A stretch of DNA of 28,124 bases from Candidatus Nomurabacteria bacterium (GCA_003518045.1 DOZK01000018.1:9938-38061); one strand, 5' to 3'. Positions 13,601-22,229 are shown, counted from the stretch's first letter. The notes: a model not told the origin generated them from the sequence alone. Numbers and translations are program-made.

Positions 13601-14250
13601 CAGGTGAAGTTATGGGTATTCGTGATGAAGGAAAAGAAAAAATCATCACTATTATCATGGATGATGATGGAGCAAAGGGAAATAAAAGTGGTAAGCAAGT
13701 TGAATATACAGTGCCATTCCGTCGTCAGCCAATTGTAAAAGTTGGAGATAGAATTAAGCAGGGACAAATGCTTACTGATGGATCTTGTGATATTGATGAA
13801 TTATTCCAAAATGCAGGCAAGGAAGTTACAGAAGAATATATCGTAAGTGAAATTAACAAAGTTTATGAATTACAAGGTGCGGCTATTTCTCGTAAGCACG
13901 TTGAAGTTATTATCAAGCAAATGCTTGGACGTGTGAAAATTGTAAACCCAGGTGAGACTCGCTTTACACAAAGTGATGTCGTTGAAGTTTCAAATTTCCG
14001 CGCAGAAAATATGCGTACAAAGGCACGTGGTGGAGTAGAAGCAAAGGGACGTTATTTGGTACTTGGTATCACTGATGTGGCTCTATCTACTGACTCATGG
14101 CTATCGAGTGCGTCATTCCAAAATACAACGAGAGTGTTGATTACAGCGTCAACGAGAGGACAGATGGATGAGTTGAGGGGATTGAAGGAAAACGTAATTA
14201 TTGGCCGTCTTATTCCCGCCGGCACTGGTTTGCGTGGAAAGAAGTCATAA
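10657..14250 (+). CDS. rpoC: DNA-directed RNA polymerase subunit beta prime
   Basis: A 1197-residue catalytic subunit. Seen in order: the N-terminal zinc ribbon with Cys62, Cys64, Cys77 and Cys80; the NRAPTLHRLGIQAF block; the catalytic NADFDGD with the three Mg-binding Asp at residues 493-499; the second zinc site with Cys828, Cys899, Cys906 and Cys909; and the trigger-loop region TMRTFHSGGV with DITQGLPRVEEIFE after it. It ends with the usual GTG-containing tail. It forms the polymerase core with RpoB and binds the sigma factor encoded at 25310. The 3' side runs straight into the structured element at 14253. Confidence 0.97.
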   Translation: MKTIDTTNFDGLAIKVASPEAIRSWSFGEVTKPETINYRTGRSERYGLFDERIFGPEKDYECYCGKYRRIRYKDIVCEKCGVEVTKSIVRRERMGHIELASPVAHIWFLRTVPSRISLILSQPVSDVEKVVYFAGYIIKSVNQEAKAEILANLDSEFKAKVKSASDEKTQDKLRELLTATKKEIEEIKPWKIFDELTYHRYAMKYGTCFEAGIGAEAIFDIFKTIDLSELEARIVVLLEKISSLERDKAEKRLSLVRAFKNAGIRPEWMFMTVIPVIPPGIRPMVALEGGRYAASDVNDLYRRVINRNNRLKKLMEIGAPDVILRNEKRILQEAVDALIDNSARHGQDAVMSQSQKRQLKSLSDNLKGKQGLLRGNLLGKRVDYSARSVIVVGPSLALNECGLPKHMALELFKPFVISKLLERELAFNIRGANKLIEESIPEVWAILEECIEGKFVLLNRAPTLHRLGIQAFNPKLIEGNAISLHPLVCSAFNADFDGDQMAVHLPLSALAQEEARTLMAANRNLLKPGSGDSIVSPRMDMVLGAYWMTKVIEGEKGEGKIFPTPNEAITAYDFGIVSFRAKITVMPSDKAKYSAFGGKPFQTTIGRLLFNSVFPSDFPYINEEVNVKKINTIVDEVILAYGAEVAPTVIDKIKTFGYKYATVSGTTWNIDAVKVPKEKGELVKEGWELAGRVDESFAEGLLSDEERYEKTIEVWQAVRSKIEKLIPASLEKHGSVYDLINSGARGSIAQVIQMAGMKGIIVNNSGRNLDFPVISSYKEGLTPLEYFITTYGARKGNSDTALKTAQAGYLTRRLVDVAQDAIITEIDCGTKESKIVRKENALGIEVPISKNIRGRIIAEDIVVDGKVLFKKNHLINKDDSVIVENAGVQEAKVFSPLMCQSLHGICQKCYGLDMGRNKKVDLGEAVGIVAAQAIGEPGTQLTMRTFHSGGVSGVDITQGLPRVEEIFERRMPKNPAIIAHEAGEVMGIRDEGKEKIITIIMDDDGAKGNKSGKQVEYTVPFRRQPIVKVGDRIKQGQMLTDGSCDIDELFQNAGKEVTEEYIVSEINKVYELQGAAISRKHVEVIIKQMLGRVKIVNPGETRFTQSDVVEVSNFRAENMRTKARGGVEAKGRYLVLGITDVALSTDSWLSSASFQNTTRVLITASTRGQMDELRGLKENVIIGRLIPAGTGLRGKKS

Positions 14251-14252
14251 CA

Positions 14253-14373
14253 CCGACTACAAAATCATATAATCTTCTTTGTTGTGGGTCCCTGGTTGCT
14301 CGTCATCGTACTATTAAGTACGTCTCCTCGCAACCTTTCCCACGCCTCGAATCTTGTATAATTTTCTAGCCGG
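14253..14373 (-). ncRNA. Structured RNA element family, copy C (after rpoC)
   Basis: Given in plus-strand coordinates: outer CCGACTA/TAGCCGG (14253-14259 with 14367-14373) and AAAATCATA/TATAATTTT (14261-14269 with 14357-14365); middle GTGGG/CCCAC and GGTTGC/GCAACC (14284-14299 with 14330-14343); apical CGTAC/GTACG (14307-14322). It shares GTACGTCTCC, CCTCGAATCT and TCGTCA with copy A read on the opposite strand. Two pairs in the outer helix are mismatched on plus but G-U wobbles on minus, so the minus strand is likelier to be the functional RNA. It starts two bases after the rpoC stop. No clear promoter was found for minus-strand transcription. Confidence 0.6.
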
Positions 14374-14382
14374 CTATCGTAA

Positions 14383-14478
14383 AATAAATTCTACGAAGCA
14401 AATCCTGACTCTTTTGAAGAGATGTTTGGAACAATTTTGAAATCAGCTGACGTAGGATTAAAATTAGGAATACAGTAA
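14383..14478 (+). pseudogene. Coding remnant without a start codon
   Basis: Between in-frame TAA codons at 14380 and 14476 lies a 31-codon frame of protein-like composition (F-Y-E-A-N-P-D-S-F-E-E-M-F-G-T-I-L-K-S-A-D-V-G-L-K-L-G-I-Q) with no start before its internal ATG. It may be the 3' end of a lost gene, directly followed by that gene's terminator. The bases at 14432-14453 match 22129-22150 at 20 of 22 places. Confidence 0.35.
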
Positions 14479-14538
14479 AAGCGCGACCCCATTGGCATGA
14501 CATAGTGTAATCACGAAGTCAGCTCGGGTCGCGCTTTT
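14477..14538 (+). terminator. Large terminator hairpin downstream of rpoC
   Basis: Perfect 13-bp arms AAAAGCGCGACCC and complement enclose TGAC/GTCA and GTG-TAAT-CAC inner pairs, so the hairpin is about 60 nt long. Confidence 0.75.
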
Positions 14539-14547
14539 GCTATTTCG

Positions 14548-14617
14548 TACTCCATACTCCTTTCTCCTTGCTTCTAGTATCTTGTATCTTACTGCATACT
14601 GCCTACTGCTTACTGCT
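14548..14617 (+). repeat. Ten-unit degenerate heptad array (TACTSCN type)
   Basis: Ten units keep a strict 7-nt phase while drifting in sequence: TACTCCA, TACTCCT, TTCTCCT and so on to four clean units TACTGCA, TACTGCC, TACTGCT and TACTGCT. The rest of 14618-14780 is AT-rich with nothing recognisable. Confidence 0.8.
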
Positions 14618-14784
14618 AACTTTTTAAAAATCGTCCTTTACACTTTACCTGAGCAAATAAGGTGTATTTCCTGTCTTTTATTTTGTCTTTTCTAAAAAGC
14701 TATATATTATAAGCATTTTTAATTTGCTAATTTATACATTTATTTCAAGTATTTTTTGTGTCAACTTTTATTTTTAATCTTAAC

Positions 14785-14793
14785 TGGTATACT
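14785..14793 (+). promoter_or_regulatory. Extended -10 promoter of the surface protein gene
   Basis: TG-G-TATACT with no good -35. The predicted leader of about 130 nt holds ATACCCG/CGGGTAT (14831-14837 with 14867-14873) and GTAAATT-AAA-AATTTAC (14908-14924). The second hairpin ends eight bases before ATG, where a ribosome site would be expected. Confidence 0.55.
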
Positions 14794-14932
14794 ATTGACT
14801 CCTTTTTCAGGTAGGAGTAGAGTGCAGTCAATACCCGCCACTTGGGTTGTATTCATTGTAAAACTTCGGGTATCAAGTAACCGTTTCTAATTATTATTTT
14901 AATATTTGTAAATTAAAAATTTACATTCTTTT

Positions 14933-17900
14933 ATGAAAAATCTTTTTACTAAATTATCAATGCGTTCTGTAGTAGTTTCTTTGTTTGCTTTAGCTATAGC
15001 AGGCTTTACTACTTATCAAGTTATGGCTGCCGGAGTAGTCACTCCAGCAACAGGTGGAACTAGTGTCTCAATAGATACGAGTTCAGCATCTGCCGGAGTT
15101 GCTTGGACAAGCCTTGGAGGAGGTCCGATTATTACAGAAGGTGCGGTAGGAGATATTTCGACAGGAATACATACTCTTACTTTACCTGCCGGCTGGGAAT
15201 TTAATACAGCACAAAATGTGACGATTGGAATTAATGGTACAACTGAACTTACTTTAGGGGCTTCAGTTGTTACTCCAGGTACGAATACTTTGAGTTTTAA
15301 TATTACAGGAGTATCTTCTGCAACACCCGCAGTTCTCACATTTTCAGATCTTCAAGTAAGACCAACCGGTACAGTTATAGGTACTGGGAATATAACAATG
15401 ACATCAGGAGTAATTTCTGGAGTTGATGGAACAACAAATTTTGGAACACTTACAACAGTGGCTGGTGTTGCGACAAAAGTTAAAGTTGAAACTTTAGCTA
15501 ATGGCTCAGGCTCAGTCGTTTCTTCACAATCTCTAACATCAGGAAGTACTCTTACAGTTTACGGAGTTACTCGTGACCAATTTGACAACTATGTTGGAAA
15601 TACAAGTACAACGTGGACAATAACAGGTGCGACTGGCGGAGTTTCAGGTGCTAACTTAAGCGCTTCACCAGCAACCAGTGTTACTCTCACAGGAGCAGTT
15701 GTTGGTACTGGAGTAATTCATGCTGTTAATGGAGGTTTAACTACAGGAGATTCAGGAACAATTACAGTAACCCCAGGGGCAGCAGCATCTCTTTCAGTTA
15801 CAAGTGGCGCTCTCGCTGGTACAAATGTTGACGCTCCAATAAGTGCAGTAACTGTACAGGTTTTGGACGCAGCAGGAAACACAGTGGTAGATGGTACAAG
15901 TGTTACTGTTTCTAAAGTTGCAGGTTCTGGTACTCTTTCTGGTACTTTAACAACTACAACTACAGGTGGCAACGCAGTCTTTAGTAACATTCAATATAAT
16001 AAAATAAGTGCATTCACTGTAAAATTTACAGCTAACAGTATTGATAGTGCGACTTCAAACTCTATAACTTTAACGGCTGGTACTGCAACTAAAGTTAATG
16101 TTGAAACTGCAACCGACGGCTCAGGCTCAGTCGTTTCTTCTCAGTCAGTAGTTTCTGGCGCGACTCTTACAGTTTATGGAGTTACTCGTGATCAATATGA
16201 TAACTATGTTGGAAATCCAGCAGATACAGTTTGGACAATGGCTACAACAACAGGTGGAGTAACAGGCACTAACTTAAGCGCTTCCCCATCAGCTAATGTT
16301 ACTTTCACAGGCGCACTCGTTGGTACTGGACTAATTCATGCAGTCAATGGAGCTTTAGCCCCAGGAGATTCAGGAACAATTACAGTTACCGTAGGAGCTG
16401 TTAATAATTTAACTGTTAGCCAAGTTCCAACTACAACCGGAACAGTCGACGATATTTTTACAACACAACCTTGGATTTTGGTTTCAGATTTAGCAGGTAA
16501 TCCAATAAGTGGTCGAACAATAACAGCATCTCTTGCTGTTGGAGCAGGAACATTACGTACTACTTTAACCGCAGTTAGTGGAGTAGACGGTTTAGCTAAA
16601 TTCACTGATTTAGGTTATAGCAAGACCGATGCTTTCCAATTACATTTTGCTGATGGTGCTGTAACTGTAAACGCAGTTGCTTTTGGTCCTTTGACAGCAG
16701 GTGCTGCAAATACTTTGACATTTACCACTCCAGCTACTGGAGGTAATGCTGCAACAGCGGTATTAACAACACAACCAGTTGTACATGTTGTTGACCAATA
16801 CGGAAACTTAGTAGTTAACGGAACTACAGTTACTGCTTCAAAATTAACAGGTACCGGAACATTAAGAACTACTCTTACTGCAACTACAGTATCAGGGGAC
16901 GCAACATTTACAGATTTGGCTTATGATAAAATAGATAGCTTCACTATTAGATTTACATCTAATACTCACACAGTTGACTCTGCTTCTCTAAGTGTAATCG
17001 CTGGTGCTGCAACGAAAGTAAACGTCGAAACCGCAGCTGACGGCTCAGGAACAGTTGTTCCTGCACAAGCATTAGCTTCAGGAAGTACTCTTACAGTTTA
17101 TGGAGTTACTCGTGACGTATACGATAACTATGTTGGAAATCCAAGTACAACATGGACATTAACTAATAAAACAGGGGGAGTTATTGATGGAAACCTCGGA
17201 GCTTCACCTGCAACGAGTGTAACTATGACAGGAGTTCTTTCTGGCTCAGCAGTTATTCATGGAGTTAGTGGAGCATTTAATAGCGACTCAGGAACAATTA
17301 CTGTAACAAATGGTCCAGCTACAAAATATGTCATCATCAATCCAGCAGATGGAACAGTTGATGCTTCAATTCCAGTTACAGTTCAACTACAAGATGCTAA
17401 TAACAACATTGTTACAACAGGTGGAGATAAAGATAAAGATGTAACTCTTACAGTAGACGGTGCAGCAGTTGGAGGCGTTGTAGATATTGTAAATGGTGTT
17501 GGAACATTAAATGTTGTTGACCACACAGCACAGACAGTTAATCTTTCACTTTCAAGTCCAGTACTTGTTACAGCAGATGTAACCTCAACACAAAATGTGG
17601 TGTTTGGAGTTGGTGCCGTAACCAAAGTAAACGTAGAAACTGCAGCTAATGGTTCAGGTACAGTTGTTCCTGCATCATCATTAGCATCAGGAAGTACTCT
17701 TACAGTTTATGGAGTTACTCGTGATCAATATGATAACTATGTTGGAAATCCAGGAACAACAGTATGGAGCTTAACTAGCCTAACAGGAAATGTTGTCGCA
17801 ACTGACATCAGTCCTGTCGATCCAGCAACTGGTGCAAATACTGTTATGACAGGTTTACTTTCTGGCTCTGCAATTATCCATGCAGTTAATGGAGCCTTCA

Positions 17901-20900
17901 GTAGTAACTCAGGAACAATTACTGTAACAAATGGTCCAGCTACAAAATATGTCATCATCAATCCAGCAGATGGAACAGTAGATGCTCCTATTACTGTTAC
18001 AGTTCAATTACAAGATGCTAATAACAATATTGTTACAACAGGTGGGGATAAAGATACTGATGTAACTTTAGCAACTGACGGTACTGCAACTGGCGCAGGT
18101 CTTGTTGATATTGTAAACGGTGTTGGTACATTAAATATTTCTGATCAGACAGCACAGACAGTCAATCTATCTCTATCAAATACTCCTGCAACAGCATTTA
18201 CTAAAACATCAACACAAAATGTGGTGTTCGCTCCTGGCGTTGTTACTCACTTGTCAGTTTCAGGTATAACAGACCCAGTAGTGTCTGGTGTGGCTTCAAG
18301 TGTTACAGTTACTGCTCAAGATCAATACAATAATACAAACCCATTATATACAGGGACAGTAGCCTTTACTTCTTCAGATGTAAAAGGATCTACCGTATTA
18401 CCAACTAATTATGCTTTCATAGGAGGAGATAATGGTACAAAAACATTTGCTGGTGGTATTACATTAACAACTACAGGAGAACAAACTGTAACAGTTACTG
18501 ATACTGTAACAGCTTCTATTACTGGCACACAAAGTGCAATTACTGTTACTCCAGCATCTCTAAATAAATTCGCAATTGGAGCTTCACCAACATCTGTTGA
18601 TATTACAGCTCAATCAACAATTACAGTAACTGGACAGGATACTTATGGAAACACAGTAACAAATGACAGCACAACAGTGGCTCTTCTTAATTCAGATGGT
18701 GGAGCTAGCTTAACTAATGGCTTCTTAACATTAACAAGTGGTGTTGCAACAACTCAACTTGCAAAAACATCAACAGGAGTTTCCCATGTTGTAGTTTCAA
18801 GTGGTTCAGTTACTCCAAAGCAAACAACAGTAACATTTACTGATGCTGCTGATCGTACAGCCCCAGTTATTTCTTCTGTATCAACAGATAAGGCAAGTTA
18901 TGAAGCAACAAATGATACAAATATTATAGTAACAGTTGTTGAAGATAACACAGCAAGTTCAGTTAGTGTAAATGGAAATTCCGCATCAGAAACAACTCCA
19001 GGAACATGGACAGTAACTTTTGCTAAGTCATCATCTATCGGAACACATTCACTTGCAGTGAACGTGGCAGATATTTCTGGTAACGTTTCTACAAGTAATA
19101 GTTCATACAATGTTGTAGCTAATGCAGTTGTAACAGTAACACCAACAGTTGTACTTAGTGGCACGGCAATTGTATCTGCTTATTCTGTAACAGAAGCAAA
19201 CTCACGTTTTGCAACCGGTGTACAATTTACAGTAACTAACGATGCATCTGTAACAGTTAATGGTGTAACATCATCTGTAACAGGAGGTGTTGTAACATCT
19301 GCAACAAATTCTCAAGCAAAAACTCTTGGCGCGCACACATACAATGTTGTAGTAACATCATCAACTGGTCATACAGCAAGCGTATTAGTTTCTTATCAAG
19401 TAAATGCAGATAGTGTTACTCCAGTTCTTCCAACAGTAGCAATTGCTGGCCCAACAATAGTATCTTCATACACAGCAACAGCCGCTGGTACAAGATTTGC
19501 TTCTGGTTTACAATTCACAACTACAAATGGAGTAGTAACAACAGTTAATGGTACGACTGTAGCATCAGGTCCGACAATTGATGCCGATACTTTATCAGGT
19601 GCAACAACACTCGGTGCTCATACATATAATGTTATTGTAACCTCATCAACTGGACATACTTCAAACATAACAGTGTCATATCAAGTAAATGCTGATAGTG
19701 TTACTCCAGTAATTCCAACAATTACAATCAAAACTGGCGACCAAGCAATTGTATCTGCATATTCATTAGCAGAGGCACAAGCACGTTTTGCTTCTGGTTT
19801 ACAATTCACAACTACAAATGGTGCGACAACAACAGTCAACGGTACAATTACAGCATCAGGTGCGACAGTTAATGCTGATACATTGTCAGGTGCAACTACA
19901 TTAGGTGCTCATACTTATAATGTAATTGTTACTTCATCGTCTGACCATACTGCAAATATGACAGTGTCATATCAAGTGAATGCAAATAGCGTAGCACCAG
20001 TTACTCCAACAGTTGTAATTAGTGGAATACCAGTTGTATCTGCTTACTCTGTAACAGAAGCAAACTCACGCTTCGCCACAGGTGTACAATTCACAGTAAC
20101 TAACGATGCCTCAGTTACAGTTAATGGTGTAACAGCATCTGTAACAGGAGGAGTTGTAACAGCTGCAGATAATACAGCTTCTAAAACTCTTGGAGCTCAC
20201 ACATACAATGTGGTAGTTACTTCTTCAACTGGACATACGGCGAATGCTACAGTTTCTTATCAAGTAAATGCTGACAGTGTTACTCCAGTAACTCCTACAG
20301 TTGCTATTAATGGTACAGCGATAGTTTCTGCTTACACAGTAACAGAAGCAAATGCACGCTTCGCTTCTGGTATACAGTTTGATACAACAAATGCTACTGG
20401 AATAACAGTAAATGGTTCTTCAGTTGCTCCAGCTTCTACAATTACAGGAGCAAGTAATGCAAACGCTAAAACATTAGGCGCTCATACATATAACGTAATT
20501 GTAACTTCATCAACTGGGCATACTGCGAATGTAACAGTTACATATCAAGTAAATGCTGACCCAGTAGTACAAGGAAATGGAACTCTAGCAGTAACAGGAA
20601 TAAATACTGTTAACAGTACCATGACAGCGGATGATTCATTTACAAATGGTGGATCATGGACATTCTTGATTACAGTTCCAACAACAGAAACAAATCTAGC
20701 TTTGAAATTCGGTGATTGGGTAAGTGGCTCAAATAGTATTGCAACAGCAAATAACATGCGTATTTATTCAGCACAGTCATCTAATGCAACAGGGACTTCA
20801 ACCGCAATTACAATAACAGCAGCGAATACATACAGTACAAATCTAACACTAACAAGTGATTTGGATGCAAATACAGAAGGTCGTCAAGTTAGTGTTACTG

Positions 20901-20971
20901 TCGATCTAAAAGTTCCAGCAGGAACAGCAGGTGGTTCATACTCTACAAATTACGGAGCGCAATCAAATTAA
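14933..20971 (+). CDS. Giant modular secreted surface protein with Ig-like repeats
   Basis: A 2012-residue protein with a signal peptide (K-rich start, hydrophobic core at about 12-25, likely cleavage near Ala32-Ala33). The body is Thr, Ser, Val and Gly rich. A long Big_1/invasin-like module with V-N-V-E-T-A, Y-G-V-T-R-D and N-Y-V-G-N recurs from about residues 182, 386, 697 and 898. From about 1400 to 1875 a second module of about 95 residues (I-V-S-A-Y, E-A-N-x-R-F-A, L-G-A-H-T-Y-N-V, S-Y-Q-V-N-A-D) repeats five times. The last 130 residues form a distinct domain. There is almost no Cys and no sortase motif or C-terminal membrane anchor. It is probably an S-layer or adhesin; the cell-wall protein encoded 27 bases later may hold it. 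Confidence 0.85.
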   Translation: MKNLFTKLSMRSVVVSLFALAIAGFTTYQVMAAGVVTPATGGTSVSIDTSSASAGVAWTSLGGGPIITEGAVGDISTGIHTLTLPAGWEFNTAQNVTIGINGTTELTLGASVVTPGTNTLSFNITGVSSATPAVLTFSDLQVRPTGTVIGTGNITMTSGVISGVDGTTNFGTLTTVAGVATKVKVETLANGSGSVVSSQSLTSGSTLTVYGVTRDQFDNYVGNTSTTWTITGATGGVSGANLSASPATSVTLTGAVVGTGVIHAVNGGLTTGDSGTITVTPGAAASLSVTSGALAGTNVDAPISAVTVQVLDAAGNTVVDGTSVTVSKVAGSGTLSGTLTTTTTGGNAVFSNIQYNKISAFTVKFTANSIDSATSNSITLTAGTATKVNVETATDGSGSVVSSQSVVSGATLTVYGVTRDQYDNYVGNPADTVWTMATTTGGVTGTNLSASPSANVTFTGALVGTGLIHAVNGALAPGDSGTITVTVGAVNNLTVSQVPTTTGTVDDIFTTQPWILVSDLAGNPISGRTITASLAVGAGTLRTTLTAVSGVDGLAKFTDLGYSKTDAFQLHFADGAVTVNAVAFGPLTAGAANTLTFTTPATGGNAATAVLTTQPVVHVVDQYGNLVVNGTTVTASKLTGTGTLRTTLTATTVSGDATFTDLAYDKIDSFTIRFTSNTHTVDSASLSVIAGAATKVNVETAADGSGTVVPAQALASGSTLTVYGVTRDVYDNYVGNPSTTWTLTNKTGGVIDGNLGASPATSVTMTGVLSGSAVIHGVSGAFNSDSGTITVTNGPATKYVIINPADGTVDASIPVTVQLQDANNNIVTTGGDKDKDVTLTVDGAAVGGVVDIVNGVGTLNVVDHTAQTVNLSLSSPVLVTADVTSTQNVVFGVGAVTKVNVETAANGSGTVVPASSLASGSTLTVYGVTRDQYDNYVGNPGTTVWSLTSLTGNVVATDISPVDPATGANTVMTGLLSGSAIIHAVNGAFSSNSGTITVTNGPATKYVIINPADGTVDAPITVTVQLQDANNNIVTTGGDKDTDVTLATDGTATGAGLVDIVNGVGTLNISDQTAQTVNLSLSNTPATAFTKTSTQNVVFAPGVVTHLSVSGITDPVVSGVASSVTVTAQDQYNNTNPLYTGTVAFTSSDVKGSTVLPTNYAFIGGDNGTKTFAGGITLTTTGEQTVTVTDTVTASITGTQSAITVTPASLNKFAIGASPTSVDITAQSTITVTGQDTYGNTVTNDSTTVALLNSDGGASLTNGFLTLTSGVATTQLAKTSTGVSHVVVSSGSVTPKQTTVTFTDAADRTAPVISSVSTDKASYEATNDTNIIVTVVEDNTASSVSVNGNSASETTPGTWTVTFAKSSSIGTHSLAVNVADISGNVSTSNSSYNVVANAVVTVTPTVVLSGTAIVSAYSVTEANSRFATGVQFTVTNDASVTVNGVTSSVTGGVVTSATNSQAKTLGAHTYNVVVTSSTGHTASVLVSYQVNADSVTPVLPTVAIAGPTIVSSYTATAAGTRFASGLQFTTTNGVVTTVNGTTVASGPTIDADTLSGATTLGAHTYNVIVTSSTGHTSNITVSYQVNADSVTPVIPTITIKTGDQAIVSAYSLAEAQARFASGLQFTTTNGATTTVNGTITASGATVNADTLSGATTLGAHTYNVIVTSSSDHTANMTVSYQVNANSVAPVTPTVVISGIPVVSAYSVTEANSRFATGVQFTVTNDASVTVNGVTASVTGGVVTAADNTASKTLGAHTYNVVVTSSTGHTANATVSYQVNADSVTPVTPTVAINGTAIVSAYTVTEANARFASGIQFDTTNATGITVNGSSVAPASTITGASNANAKTLGAHTYNVIVTSSTGHTANVTVTYQVNADPVVQGNGTLAVTGINTVNSTMTADDSFTNGGSWTFLITVPTTETNLALKFGDWVSGSNSIATANNMRIYSAQSSNATGTSTAITITAANTYSTNLTLTSDLDANTEGRQVSVTVDLKVPAGTAGGSYSTNYGAQSN

Positions 20972-20998
20972 TTTGAAGCTAGTATTAATTAAAAAAGT

Positions 20999-22015
20999 AT
21001 GAAAAACACAAATTATAAAATAAAAATAGCCAGTATCATTTTTGGAACAATGTTGGCTTTGACTGCAAATGCTTACGCATCTGAAGTCTCCGGTACTCTA
21101 AGTACAGGACTTGGGAATAACAGCGTTAGTGGAATTGTTATATCAGCTCCAACAGCCAATTTAGCTTCAGGTACATATATTGGTAATCAAAATGTAACGT
21201 TGCTATCTTCTGGATCACTTAGTATCAGATATACATCAGATGGAACTACTCCGACATGTTCTACAGGTACAGTTTATTCTTCACAAGTATCTGTTGTGGC
21301 ATCTCAAACATTAAAAGCAATATCTTGTTATGCAAATAGTGTTTCATCTCCAGTGTCGTCGTTTGTTTATACAATAACTCCAGCTAGTGGTGGAGGAGGA
21401 GGTGGAGGTGGTGGAGGGGGAGGAGGATCAACATATGTACCTCCAGTAGTTGCTACAACAACAATAGCTACTACAACCACAGTTATTGCGACAAGTACAC
21501 CAATAGTTTCTAATGTAACTCCAGTTGGACAAGTTCTTGGAGAGACAACTTACAATTTCTTAAAAAATTTGAAAGTTGGAGACAGGGGAAATGACGTTGT
21601 GGAATTACAAAAAGTTTTGATTGCAGCTGGTTTCTTAAAAACAGATGCAACAGGATATTTTGGAGCTATGACAAAAACTGCATTGATGAAGTGGCAGGGA
21701 AAGTTTGGCCTTTCGGTAACAGGCATCTTTGATTTAGCTACAAGAGATGCAATGTCTCCAAAAGGAGTAGACACCGCACCAAAAAATTTGGAAGTAAACG
21801 GTTACAATTTTACTAGGAACCTAACAATCGGTTCTCGTGGACAAGATGTTGTTGAACTTCAAAAAGTTTTGATTGCTGAAGGATTATTAAATTCTGAAGC
21901 AACAGGATATTTTGGAGCTATGACAAAAACTGCTTTAGCAAAGTGGCAAGCATCAAAGGGTCTTCCAGCTACTGGCTTCTTTGGTTCAATGTCTCGAGCA
22001 AAACTTAATAAGTAA
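20999..22015 (+). CDS. Secreted protein with a chitobiase-like domain and two peptidoglycan-binding domains
   Basis: A 338-residue protein with a signal peptide (cleavage likely after A-Y-A, residue 27). Residues 47-127 resemble the CHB_HEX_C_1/Ig-like fold seen in many CPR exported proteins (Y-T-x-D-G-T-T-P and K-A-I-S-C). Next come 13 Gly (131-143) and a Thr/Pro linker. Two PG_binding_1 domains follow at about 185-250 and 268-338, each with R-G-x-D-V-V-E-L-Q-K-V-L-I and a T-G-Y-F-G-A-M-T-K-T-A-L. The family binds peptidoglycan. There is no catalytic domain, so it is likely an anchor or adaptor, plausibly for the surface protein encoded just upstream and probably co-transcribed. A structured element and a terminator follow. 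Confidence 0.88.
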   Translation: MKNTNYKIKIASIIFGTMLALTANAYASEVSGTLSTGLGNNSVSGIVISAPTANLASGTYIGNQNVTLLSSGSLSIRYTSDGTTPTCSTGTVYSSQVSVVASQTLKAISCYANSVSSPVSSFVYTITPASGGGGGGGGGGGGGSTYVPPVVATTTIATTTTVIATSTPIVSNVTPVGQVLGETTYNFLKNLKVGDRGNDVVELQKVLIAAGFLKTDATGYFGAMTKTALMKWQGKFGLSVTGIFDLATRDAMSPKGVDTAPKNLEVNGYNFTRNLTIGSRGQDVVELQKVLIAEGLLNSEATGYFGAMTKTALAKWQASKGLPATGFFGSMSRAKLNK

Positions 22016-22021
22016 TTTACA

Positions 22022-22143
22022 CCGCTTCCAAAATTGACGACCTGCTTGTTGTTTTTAATAAAAAGTGTTTCAACGTACGCATTAGTACGTCTCCAAACTT
22101 TTTCTTAAAAACAACTACGCATCTCATTCAATTTTGAAACCGG
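22022..22143 (-). ncRNA. Structured RNA element family, copy B
   Basis: Plus-strand coordinates: outer CAAAATTGA/TCAATTTTG (22029-22037 with 22128-22136) with CCG/CGG at the base (22022-22024 with 22141-22143); middle GTTGTTTTTAA/TTAAAAACAAC (22048-22058 with 22105-22115) and AAAAAGT/ACTTTTT; apical ACGTAC/GTACGT (22073-22090). Read on minus it shares AAAATTGAATGAGAT and GGTCGTCAATTTTG exactly with copy A. It lies between the stop of the peptidoglycan-binding gene and a terminator, so the plus strand would be the 3' UTR of that gene. Confidence 0.65.
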
Positions 22144-22170
22144 CTGACGTGTAATAGGGTGAGTAAAAAA

Positions 22171-22203
22171 GCAAAAGTGGCGCCTTACACGGCGCCACTT
22201 TGC
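22171..22203 (+). terminator. Terminator after the envelope gene pair
   Basis: AAAGTGGCGCC-TTACAC-GGCGCCACTTT with flanking GC pairs; a perfect 11-bp stem. Confidence 0.8.
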
Positions 22204-22210
22204 CTTTGTT

Positions 22211-22229
22211 ATCTAGGCCGGACCTAGAT
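22211..22229. repeat. CTAGG palindrome, intergenic copy
   Basis: ATCTAGGCC-G-GACCTAGAT matches the coding palindrome at 124-142 at 18 of 19 positions. It borders the operator of the toxin-antitoxin pair. Confidence 0.8.
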
